Source: Ruminococcus flavefaciens ATCC 19208 (GTDB lineage: Bacteria; Bacillota; Clostridia; Oscillospirales; Ruminococcaceae). From it: 54,205 nucleotides of DNA. The notes under the pieces were generated by a model. That model saw nothing but the letters and a program-made list of their open reading frames with translations, was not told the DNA's origin and did not search any database. The position numbers were made by a program, and so were the translations under genes. The stretch spans positions 1 through 54,205 of the forward strand of contig NZ_KI912491.1 in NCBI RefSeq assembly GCF_000518765.1. Reading direction: 5' to 3'. Positions 22,961-31,900 of the stretch are shown here, one piece after another. The stretch's first letter is position 1, and every line of letters starts with the position of its first letter.

Positions 22961-24463
22961 ATGGAAAGAGTATATATTGCTATTGATCTGAAATCCTTTT
23001 ATGCTTCGGTAGAATGTGCTGAACGCGGACTTGACCCCCTTGACACAAATCTTGTTGTTGCTGATAAGAGCCGCACCGATAAGACTATATGTCTTGCGGT
23101 ATCTCCTTCGCTGAAAGCTTACGGTATCCCCGGCAGACCGAGACTTTTCGAGGTGGTTTCAAAGGTCAGAGATGTAAATGATATGCGAAGAATGAAAGCT
23201 CCGCGGAGAAGATTCAGCGGAAAGTCGGAGAGCGCAAGCAGGCTTGAGGCAGACCCGTCGCTTGAGCTTGACTATATAACGGCAACGCCGCGAATGGCTC
23301 TGTATATTGCTTACAGCACGAAAATATATCAGATATACCTCAAGTATGTAGCTCCTGAGGATATACACGTTTACTCCATCGACGAGGTATTTATCGACGT
23401 TACCGCATACCTCGACACTTACGGCATGACTGCCCATGAGCTTGCCATGACTATGATAAGAGATGTACTGAAAACTACGAAGATAACCGCTACGGCAGGT
23501 ATAGGTACGAATATGTACCTTTGCAAGATAGCTATGGATATAGTTGCAAAGAAAATGCCTGCGGACAAGGACGGAGTCCGTATAGCTGAGCTTGACGAAA
23601 TGTCCTATCGCCGACTTATGTGGGAGCATCAGCCCCTTACGGATTTCTGGCGCGTTGGCAGAGGCTATGCGGAAAGACTGAAACACTGCGGACTTTTTAC
23701 TATGGGGGATATCGCAAGATTTTCCGCTTCTGAGTTCGGCGAAAGAGCACTTTATAAAATGTTCGGAGTTAACGCTGAACTTCTCATTGACCATGCATGG
23801 GGTTGGGAGCCCTGCACTATTGCCGATGTGAAAAGCTATCGTCCCGAAACAAACAGCATAAGCTCGGGACAGGTATTGCAGGAGGCTACCGAGTGCAGTA
23901 CAGCTCGGCTCATTACATGGGAAATGGCGGATATGCTGGCTCTTGACCTACTGGGAAAGAGGCTTGTCACCGATCAGCTGACGCTTACTATCGGCTATGA
24001 CGTTAAGAATTTGCAGAACGAGGATACGAGGCGGAGCTATGAGGGCAAGGTGGTGCTCGATCATTACGGCAGAGCTGTGCCTGCTCACGCTCATGGTACG
24101 GTAAATCTTGGTGCGCCTGTATCGTCGTCGAAGCTGATAACCGAAGCTATGATGGAGCTTTTCGACCGTATAGCAGACTGTCGCCTGCTTGTGAGAAGAA
24201 TAACCGTCAATGCCAACAGGGTAGTGCCTGAAAGCTCGGTCAGGGAAGAGGTCATACAGCTGGACTTTTTCTCTGACCCCGTAGAAAACGAAAAAATCCG
24301 CCTACAGGAGCAGGCAGAACTCAGGCGCGAGAAGAATTTGCAGCTGGCTATGCTGAGAATGAAGGAGAGATACGGCAAGAATGCGGTGCTGCGCGGAAGC
24401 AACTTATGCGATGGAGCAACTGCGATGTCGCGCAACAGACAGATAGGCGGACACAGGGCTTAG
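22961..24463 (+). CDS. Y-family (UmuC/DinB-like) translesion DNA polymerase
   Basis: 500 residues from the ATG at 22961, six bases after AAGGAG; the in-frame ATG at 22940 lies within the LexA box. The first catalytic Asp is in YIAIDLKSFYASVEC, and the second acidic pair in YSIDEVFIDVT. Little-finger and C-terminal regions follow, ending in a basic tail (RLQEQAELRREKNLQLAML). UmuC-type enzymes copy past damaged DNA at the cost of mutations. SOS box and promoter are directly upstream, and a YolD-like gene follows at 24836. A tandem repeat array begins directly after the stop codon. Confidence 0.94.
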   Translation: MERVYIAIDLKSFYASVECAERGLDPLDTNLVVADKSRTDKTICLAVSPSLKAYGIPGRPRLFEVVSKVRDVNDMRRMKAPRRRFSGKSESASRLEADPSLELDYITATPRMALYIAYSTKIYQIYLKYVAPEDIHVYSIDEVFIDVTAYLDTYGMTAHELAMTMIRDVLKTTKITATAGIGTNMYLCKIAMDIVAKKMPADKDGVRIAELDEMSYRRLMWEHQPLTDFWRVGRGYAERLKHCGLFTMGDIARFSASEFGERALYKMFGVNAELLIDHAWGWEPCTIADVKSYRPETNSISSGQVLQEATECSTARLITWEMADMLALDLLGKRLVTDQLTLTIGYDVKNLQNEDTRRSYEGKVVLDHYGRAVPAHAHGTVNLGAPVSSSKLITEAMMELFDRIADCRLLVRRITVNANRVVPESSVREEVIQLDFFSDPVENEKIRLQEQAELRREKNLQLAMLRMKERYGKNAVLRGSNLCDGATAMSRNRQIGGHRA

Positions 24464-24700
24464 GCAGCGTGACGCTGCACCCTTACTCCGCGATATAATT
24501 AATGGGAATGGCTGATAATATCCGCGAGAGACAATAAACGAAAGGCGTATAAAATCGCGTGGCAGCATGACGCTGCACCCTTACTCCGCGATATAATTAA
24601 TGGGAATGGGCTGATAATATCCGCGAGAGACAATAAACGAAAGGTGTATATCATCGCGTGGCAGCGTGACGCTGCACCCTTTCTCGTCCGTGAGTCATCG
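24464..24700 (+). repeat. Tandem array of the dispersed palindromic repeat (copies C1-C3)
   Basis: Two complete units start at 24464 and 24562 and a truncated third at 24661, each with gcagcRtgacgctgcaccct. Periods are 98 and 99 bp. Units contain actccgcgatataattaatg, ctgataatatccgcgagaga and caataaacgaaagg. The array starts right after the polymerase stop codon. The following 130 bp (24700-24830) hold taggggc-type low-information sequence and no gene. Confidence 0.88.
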
Positions 24701-24835
24701 AAAAGGCAGCCCCTACAGTGCGTTTATGACGTGTGCATCGGGATCAACGGGCGAACACTGTTCGGCCCTACAATTATGAATTATGAATTGATAAAACTCT
24801 CAACTCTAAACTAAATTAAAAGGGGAGGTATAACA

Positions 24836-25237
24836 ATGTCCGGACAGTACGATGATATAATAAATATGCCGCACCATGTTTCAAAGACAAGGGCGCAGAT
24901 GCCGCGGCGCAACCGTGCAGCGCAGTTCGCGCCTTTTGCGGCTCTTACAGGCTATGAGGACGCTATTGACGAATCCGCAAGGCGTACCGATGCCAAAGCC
25001 GAGCTTTGTGAGGACGAGGCTGAAGAACTGAACAAAAAAATAAAGCTCCTCAGAGCGCGTATCGCTTCGGAGCCTCATTGCGAGATAACCTATTTTGTAC
25101 CCGATAAGCACAAATCGGGAGGAAAGTATATCACCTTTGCGGGAAATGTGCGTTTCATAGAAGAGGTAACGCGGCAGATAGTGTTCTGCGGCGGTATGCG
25201 CATACCTCTTGACGATATCATAAAAATATCTCTGTAA
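24836..25237 (+). CDS. YolD-like protein, partner of the SOS polymerase
   Basis: 133 residues with the YolD-like N-terminal pattern (PHHVSKTRAQMPRRNRAAQFAPFAALTGY), a charged helical middle (AEELNKKIKLLRARI) and a C-terminal beta region (YITFAGNVRFIEEV ... GGMRIPLDDIIKI). Family members sit next to UmuC-like polymerases in Firmicutes and are thought to support SOS mutagenesis. RBS GGGGAGG lies 8 bp before the start. The repeat array separates it from the polymerase gene; it may be transcribed through it or use its own start. Confidence 0.85.
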   Translation: MSGQYDDIINMPHHVSKTRAQMPRRNRAAQFAPFAALTGYEDAIDESARRTDAKAELCEDEAEELNKKIKLLRARIASEPHCEITYFVPDKHKSGGKYITFAGNVRFIEEVTRQIVFCGGMRIPLDDIIKISL

Positions 25238-25702
25238 AGAGCAACAGCCCTATTCCCGCCCAATCGGAAATAAGACTGTTCTGATCTGCCCTCTTACAAA
25301 AGGATTCGGATAGCAAAGGAATTACTTACAATATATCACAAAGACCGCCTATAGTCTTTGTAAAAATGCTCGTTTGTACGATCTCTGCGTGATACTGCAT
25401 ATATCTCTGATATTCGCGCTATCCTGTCGAATATACAGAGAAAAGCAAACCCGAATGCAGGACAGGGGAGTATAGTGCAGAGCCTCCCCGCCTGCGGGTC
25501 TGTTGACTGTATTTTGCACCGCCGCAGCGGTGCATCTGCCTGTCTGAAGACAGTATATTAATTTATAATTATAGTGTCTGTAACGTTATATTTCTCCTGC
25601 CACAGTATATATCGCCGAGGACAAAGGCGGACGGGAGAGGGACCGTCAGCCTTTGTACACGGAATGTGCCGTTTGCCCCGTGATATAGAAGCTCCCTGTA
25701 GC
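25238..25702. other. Intergenic region with hairpins only
   Basis: No gene is supported. A hairpin acaaagac ... gtctttgt lies at about 25338-25362, and another gcaccgc-cgca-gcggtgc lies at about 25516-25533. The first could end the YolD transcript but has no clear T-run. Confidence 0.5.
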
Positions 25703-26152
25703 TCATACAAGAGGGGCGGAAGCTTCTTTGGATATCTTGAAAAGAAATTCAAGTGCACATAACTGCTTGGCAGAGAGTGCATATTTGACTTTCGTTGCAG
25801 AATCTGCGTGCTTCTGCAACGAAAGTGCGAAATCGAATGATGAAATGTCCTCAAAGGTGCCGTGGAAATAACAGCCGTTCTGATCGGGAACTGTATTTGT
25901 GGGAGGGGTAACAGGTTCACCCGGCTGATTATTTCCGCCGCCGCCCTCAGGATTACCTGCAATGTCGGATAGGCTGTGCAGAAAGGATATGCCCGTATAT
26001 CCAGTATTATCTTGACCTGTCCGTTTTGCGCGGTTTGCACTGTCCGTAGCTCCGCAGCTTTTTACGGCTGACGGGACAGATGTGAGAGACCGCTGCTGCT
26101 TTTGACAGCAGCGATAGTCACGATTGGTTTTTCTCCAAATTTTAATATCCAT
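25703..26152 (-). CDS. Hypothetical protein, doubtful
   Basis: 149 residues with no recognised family. The middle looks like a linker (GGGGNNQPGEPVTPPTNTVP) and the C-terminal 55 residues have normal composition (FHGTFEDISSFDFALSLQKH). There is no strong ribosome site before the ATG and no signal peptide. It may be a real small gene, the remnant of a larger secreted protein (the linker would fit), or chance. No neighbour context supports it. Confidence 0.3.
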   Translation of the reverse strand: MDIKIWRKTNRDYRCCQKQQRSLTSVPSAVKSCGATDSANRAKRTGQDNTGYTGISFLHSLSDIAGNPEGGGGNNQPGEPVTPPTNTVPDQNGCYFHGTFEDISSFDFALSLQKHADSATKVKYALSAKQLCALEFLFKISKEASAPLV

Positions 26153-26254
26153 ATAGCCTATTTGCTATATCTTAATTATAAATAAAATGTGAATTGATAA
26201 CAACCTATAAAAGAAATATTTGGTGGACAAAATGAGGGAAAAACACAAAAATTG

Positions 26255-26287
26255 CCCACACTGACCAAATATTGCGGTCAGTGTGGG
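26255..26287 (-). terminator. Terminator of the sigma/anti-sigma operon
   Basis: 12-bp perfect stem (cccacactgacc / ggtcagtgtggg), 9-nt loop, followed on the minus strand by a T-rich tract, directly after the stop of the stalk protein. Confidence 0.85.
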
Positions 26288-26292
26288 GTATT

Positions 26293-27861
26293 TTAAACAT
26301 TTGATCTTAGTGTGCTGTACAGCTGTTCTATGGATTGCTCTCCGATTTTGAAGGCATATTGCAGTTCTAAAGCTTCAATATCTATATTTACCTGTAATAT
26401 ACCGTTGTCTGTAAGGTAGATCACGCCCGACAAATGCGCATCATCATATGAAACATAAATGTTATAATACAGTGCAGCGATCAGATTGTTATCGGTTTCG
26501 GTATTTAAGAACAGACCTTCTTCTAAACGGGTATCCCTGACAGAATCAAGGAATCCATACAAGCTGTCCTTATCGTTATACCGAGTATATCGCTTTGCTT
26601 TATAATCGTAGAATCCTGAAACGGATAGGTTGTTCCAGAAGCCCTGCGTATCAATGATCTCACCGATAGTCTCAGGGTAATATTCATAAGATGCTGCCAA
26701 GCGCGATTCATTATTGCTGAACAGTGCTAAACACAGGAAGTCGGGATCAAAATCCATATACTTGTACAGATTGCAAGCGTATCTGTCAGAGCTGCTTCCT
26801 ATATAATCATGTGCAAGTGCAATATCAGGTATTGTATTTGGCAGAATATCGTATATCGTATGGTTTGCGAATATTTCAGTCGGTATGGTAGTTACCGTTG
26901 AGGTCGACAATATCGGCTCAGGGCTTTTAGTTGCAGTTGTTGAATAAGCAGGCACTGTTGAAGTATAAACATTATGTGAGTGCGACATAGACGTATACCC
27001 GATCGTTGTCGAATAAGCAGGCCGTGTTGAAGTTGCCATAGTGGTGGAAGTAGCTACAGGGGAATATGTATATACAATTGTAGTTGATGTGTACACACGT
27101 GTTGTGTATACAGCAGTGGTTGAAGTGTACACACGGGTCGTGTATACAGCTGTGGTTGATGTGTACACACGGGTAGTCTTTGCGATGGTGGTAGTAGCTA
27201 CAGGCGGCAGAGTAGTTCTCGATGTAGTGCGGGGAGGAGTCGTAGTCCTCGATGTAGTACGTGTGGAAGTCCTTGTAGCTGTAGTGCGTGATGAGCTTCG
27301 TGTAGCAGTTGTAAGTGCCGGATTGCGTGTAGTAGTTGCTGCTCCTGAATGGTAGGAAGTAGTTCTGCTGTGTTGTGCAGAATTATTGCTCGGAGAAGTA
27401 ATTTCAATGCTTGAAGCAGTTGTCCTGCTCGGATCTGCTCCTGTTTTATTGTCGGAACGTGTGGCAGTCACATTGCTGCCGCCGCTTTGCTTTTCAGCGG
27501 TGGTAGTTTTTACGGCGTTTGCTTCGCTTTGCGCAGATACATTTGTGACAGGAGCTGCGGTCGTAATGATATTATCTGTTGATGCTTCAACTGTAGCTGT
27601 TACTGCGGCATTATTGTCGGAAGCAGCTTCAGTCGTTGTTACGATAGGTTGAGGCAGGCTGTAATCCTCCTTGTTTGGAGAAGGTTTGATATTTCTCAGC
27701 ATACCGCTGTTCCATATGCCTATGCCTACAGCTATCATTATGCAGCAGCTGAGGGCTATAGCGGCATTTCTGAATATCACAGCCTTTTTACGCTTCTTTT
27801 CTTCCAGATATTTATCTCTGCGCTGAAAAACATTATTGGCTATCTCTTTATAGTCTTTCAT
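26293..27861 (-). CDS. Membrane protein with Thr-rich stalk, probable anti-sigma/sensor
   Basis: 522 residues from the ATG at 27861, nine bases after AGGAGG; the longer frame begins within that site. A short cytoplasmic N-terminus (MKDYKEIANNVFQRRDKYLE) precedes one transmembrane helix (about 31-50). Residues about 75-320 are a Thr/Ser-rich extracellular stalk with tandem YTTRVYTSTTAVYTT units, and the C-terminal 190 residues form a globular domain I cannot assign (from FANHTIYDILPN). The gene overlaps the ECF sigma gene by 14 bp. One-pass topology and translational linkage suggest an anti-sigma factor whose outer domain senses something at the cell surface, as RsgI proteins do. No known anti-sigma domain is visible, so this is inference. 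Confidence 0.7.
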   Translation of the reverse strand: MKDYKEIANNVFQRRDKYLEEKKRKKAVIFRNAAIALSCCIMIAVGIGIWNSGMLRNIKPSPNKEDYSLPQPIVTTTEAASDNNAAVTATVEASTDNIITTAAPVTNVSAQSEANAVKTTTAEKQSGGSNVTATRSDNKTGADPSRTTASSIEITSPSNNSAQHSRTTSYHSGAATTTRNPALTTATRSSSRTTATRTSTRTTSRTTTPPRTTSRTTLPPVATTTIAKTTRVYTSTTAVYTTRVYTSTTAVYTTRVYTSTTIVYTYSPVATSTTMATSTRPAYSTTIGYTSMSHSHNVYTSTVPAYSTTATKSPEPILSTSTVTTIPTEIFANHTIYDILPNTIPDIALAHDYIGSSSDRYACNLYKYMDFDPDFLCLALFSNNESRLAASYEYYPETIGEIIDTQGFWNNLSVSGFYDYKAKRYTRYNDKDSLYGFLDSVRDTRLEEGLFLNTETDNNLIAALYYNIYVSYDDAHLSGVIYLTDNGILQVNIDIEALELQYAFKIGEQSIEQLYSTLRSNV

Positions 27862-28402
27862 ACTCAAAGCCCTCCTTTTCAAGCTTTGATCTCAGCGCAA
27901 GCTTTGCTCTGTAGAGGAGATTTTCGATCTGACGGTTGCTCTTGTGCATTACCTTTGCAGCCTCAGAATTGCTCAGCTCTTCAAAATATGTCAGGTATAA
28001 GACCTGCCTGTAATCGGAGCTGAGAGTCTCCATAGCTCTGTGGAGCGAGATCTTTTGTTCTTCCTTCAGATAATCCCTTTCGATATTCCGCTCATCGGAA
28101 ATATCATAGTATTCATCTGCGGGAGTGTCGGAAATACGTGCCCTTTTACGCAATGCATCTATAGCCACATTGCGGGCGATGGTGTAAAGCCATGTTTTGA
28201 AAGTGCATCTCCCTGAAAATTTAGGTTTTTTGACGGAAAGCTTGAAGAAGGTATCTTCCATATACTCTTCGGCAAGACTGAGAGAGCCTGTTATACCGTT
28301 GAGATAGAGGATAAGACCATCTTTATAATCGCGGATCATGTCCACTAATCCGTTGTCGTCACCGTCAAGGTAACGGCGGTAGCTGATTGCACCGTTATCC
28401 AT
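27848..28402 (-). CDS. ECF-type RNA polymerase sigma factor
   Basis: 184 residues from the ATG at 28402, chosen for AAGGGGGAG just upstream. Region 2 is visible as FSGRCTFKTWLYTIARNVAIDALRKR, and region 4 as LSSDYRQVLYLTYFEELSNSEAAKVMHKSNRQIENLL. There is no region 3, as in ECF sigma factors. It directs RNA polymerase to a small regulon, probably under control of the overlapping membrane protein. A sigma-A-like promoter with an inverted repeat lies at 28512-28555. Confidence 0.93.
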   Translation of the reverse strand: MDNGAISYRRYLDGDDNGLVDMIRDYKDGLILYLNGITGSLSLAEEYMEDTFFKLSVKKPKFSGRCTFKTWLYTIARNVAIDALRKRARISDTPADEYYDISDERNIERDYLKEEQKISLHRAMETLSSDYRQVLYLTYFEELSNSEAAKVMHKSNRQIENLLYRAKLALRSKLEKEGFEYERL

Positions 28403-28511
28403 GGGCTCCCCCTTTCCATAGGAATGACCTCTCACTACTTAGACGTTTGGAGAGGACTATTCTCTCATATAAATTATCAATTAACAGTATATACAAATTA
28501 AAATGCTGTTG

Positions 28512-28555
28512 ATATGTGACATAGCTATGATATCACATATTCGGCATACAGTCAA
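28512..28555 (-). promoter_or_regulatory. Promoter and inverted repeat upstream of the ECF sigma gene
   Basis: Minus-strand TTGACT (28550-28555) and TATCAT (28527-28532) with a 17-bp spacer. The inverted repeat ATATGTGA (28512-28519) / TCACATAT (28533-28540) spans the -10 and start region and may bind a repressor. The leader is about 118 nt. Confidence 0.65.
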
Positions 28556-28782
28556 GAGGAATGAGCAGAAACGAGCGGCAGACATTGGCTGAAAATGTTT
28601 CTGAAATGCTGTGATGTAACTTTTTGTGTTTTTTCCATTTCTTGCGGACTTTTTATATTTTGTTCAGTTTTTGCTTTCTTGGTTAAGCTAATTTGTGCAT
28701 AATGATATATTGAATATAATAGAAAACAGCGTAATATCGCGGTGCCGGAACATATTACAGACAGCATAATAAGAACATTTTA

Positions 28783-28836
28783 TTAAGATTACTTTAAGAT
28801 TATTTTAAGAATGGAAATATATGATACAGGTATGAT
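28783..28836 (+). promoter_or_regulatory. Direct repeats and -10 element of the CotH-dockerin gene
   Basis: TTAAGATTA at 28783 and 28794 and TTAAGAATG at 28805 repeat every 11 bp, with the third overlapping the expected -35 (28808-28813), which is poor. TATGAT at 28831-28836 can serve as -10. This is the layout of promoters activated by OmpR/PhoB-family regulators. The unit TTAAGATTAC resembles GTAAGATAAC at the FtsX-type ABC promoter. Confidence 0.6.
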
Positions 28837-28904
28837 AAACATGTGAAAACGGCGTTAAGCCGCAAATTACGAAATATGAAAAATCACAAGATGGAGGGAA
28901 TATT

Positions 28905-31900
28905 ATGTCTAAGAAATCAGCAAAAAGAACCTGTGCGGGTATAATGAGTCTCGCAATGCTGCTTGGCACAGCAGGAGTTTTTCCTGTAGCAACGGCTTCA
29001 GCAGCTTCAGGCGTAACTATCAATGAGGTTTGTCCTAAGAATACAACATATGCTGCTCCTGACGGACAGATGTATGACTGGGTAGAGCTTTACAACAACT
29101 CAGGCAGTCCTGTGGATATCAGCGGCTGGGGACTTACAGATAAAGCAGATAACCCATACAGATTCACTATCCCGTCAGGTACGGTGATCCAGCCTAATAC
29201 AGGCAAGGTATTCTTTTGCGACGGTACAGCAGGTGAGACAAACGCTTCTATTGCTCCTTTCGGACTTTCAACAAGCGGTGAGACTCTCACACTTACAGAT
29301 GCTTCGGGCAATATCGCTTCACAGATAACATTCGAGGATATGGCAAAGGACACATCCTATGGTCAGTATCCTGACGGCAGCGGCGAGTTCTACGTTATGA
29401 GCACAACTCCGGGCAAGAACAATGCTGCTCCCGAGGGCTCAAATGCAGTAAGGACTCCTTCCTTCTCTGCTGAGAGCGGTTTCTATGACAACAGCTTCGC
29501 ACTTACTCTTGATGTTCCGCAGGGAACTACAGTTTACTATACAACAGACGGCAGTGACCCTACAACTGAGTCTGAAAAGTACACAGGCGCTATCACTGTA
29601 AAGGATATGACAAGCGAGCCTAATAAGTACAGCGCAAGAACAGACGTTACAGCTTATACCGATATCCTTGCTCCTGATGAGGGCGTACTCAAGGCAGCTG
29701 TAGTTCGTGCTATCGCTGTAGACTCACAGGGCAGATCAAGCAGCATCGTTACAAAGACATACTTTATAGGTTCAGCTAATGTTGAACGCTACAGAAATAT
29801 GAAGGTCATCTCTCTCGTTACCGACCCTTCAAACCTTTTCGATTATGAAAAAGGTATTTACGTAACAGGTAAGGTATACGACGAAGGCGGCACAGGCATG
29901 GGCAACTGGGGCAACTGGGGCAACATGGGTAACATGGGCAACTGGGGCAACCAGCAGGGCAATCAGGGCATGAACTGGGGCAACCAGCAGGGTCAGAACG
30001 GTGACGGTCAGAATGCCGGTCAGCAGGGCGCTTTCAATATGAACGACTTCATGGGAGGCAACCAGAATAATGGTGATGCTCAGCAGGGCGGCTTCAACAT
30101 GGGCAACTTCAATTTTGGAGGCAACCAGAACGGTGACGCTCAGCAGGGCGGCTTCAACATGGGCAATTTCAACCTCGGCGGAGCAGGCGGTCCTGTAGTA
30201 ACTTCTGACGAGGAAGAAGCTGATACAGATGATACAGTATTCAACAGCATCAGCCTTGACAGCATAGATGCTCCCGAGATACTTGCAGACGGTGACGAAC
30301 AGCAGCAGGGTGCCGTTGCAGGCGGATTCGGCGGCTTAGGCGGTCAGGCCGGTGGAGACAACGGCGGCGCAGCAGGCGGCTTCGGTGGATTCGGAGGCTT
30401 CGGCGGTGACGGCGGCGCAGGTGGCGCAGGCGGATTCGGCGGCTTTGATATGGGCGATATGGCATTCATGTCACAGGCTAACTACAACCAGAAAGGCGCA
30501 GAATGGGAGCGTCCCGCAAATATCGAGATCTTTGAGAACGGCAAGAGCGTAGTTTCACAGGATGTAGGCATCAGAACAAAGGGTGCTGCTTCACGTGCAT
30601 GGCCTCAGAAGAGCTTCAACATCTTTGCTCGTCAGGATTACGGCAAGAGCAGCGTAGAGTATGATCTCTTCGACGGTGAGGCTACAAAGGCTAAGAACAA
30701 CAAGGTGATCGATACATTTGACGGTTTCACCATCAGAAACGGCGGTAACGACAACATGGCAGGCTTCTTCCGTGATTCTATCGCACAGTCACTTGTTACC
30801 GACAGAGATATGGCTACACAGGCTACAAGCGAGTGTATCCTCTTTATTGACGGTGAGTTCTGGGGCATTTATCAGCTCATGGAGAAGTATAACTCAGATT
30901 ACTTCAAGTCACACTATGGAATAAAAAAGAATGATGTTTGCTTTATCAAGAACAATTCTCTTGAGGACGGCAACGATCAGGACCTCAGCGAATGGAACAA
31001 TCTCCTCGGCAACCTTTCAAGAGTTGATATGACTCTCGATGAAAACTATCAGAGAGCTTGCGCAGAGCTTGATATACAGAGCTTTATCGACTATTTCGCA
31101 GCTCAGATCTACTGGGCTAACCACGACTGGCCAAATAATAATACAGGTGTATGGCGTTCAAATGCTGTAGATCCTGAAAATCCATATGCAGACGGCAAGT
31201 GGAGAATGGTACTGTTTGATACAGAGTACAGCTCTAACCTTGCTGACAAGGTAAGCGAGACAGGTCCTACCTACAACAGCTTCAATCAGGCTGCCGGCGG
31301 CGGCATGGGCGGCTTCGGTGGATTCATGGGCGGAGGCGGAAGTCTCAGCGGTGCATTCTCAAACCTTATGAAGAACCCAACATTCAGACAGCAGTTTGAG
31401 CTTACATTCATGGACCTTGCAAACTACAACTTCGATACAAAGAAGACTACAGAAGCTATCAACTATTACAGAGGCTTCAAGCAGCAGATCCTTGATACAT
31501 ACAAGAGATTCCCATCTTCAAAGCACACTCACAATGAGCAGACATTCGAGCAGGATTATCAGCTCCTTGAGACATTCTACAACACAAGATACGGCAACGT
31601 TACAAGTCAGATGAAGACATATATGAACCTCACAGGAAGCCTTGCTACAGTTAATGTAAGCAACGACAGCAGCAAGGGCTCATTACAGCTCAATACTATC
31701 AAGTTTGATGACTCTATGAGCACATGGAGCGGTAAGTACTTCACAGACTTCCCTGTAACAGCAACAGCTTCTCCTAAGGACGGCTATGCTTTCGATCACT
31801 GGGAGGTAACAGGTGCTACAGTTTCAGATACAACTTCTGACACTATCACAGTTCCTGTAAGCGAAGGCGTTACTATCAAGCCTGTATACAAGGTTGGCAG

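Noticed and set aside
24464..24700. CRISPR array
   Set aside because: Units of 98-99 bp repeat end to end with no unique spacers, and solo copies occur elsewhere.
25558..26040. Second minus-strand frame of 160 codons
   Set aside because: It overlaps the doubtful 25703-26152 frame, is rich in His, Pro and Arg of shadow type, and has no ribosome site.
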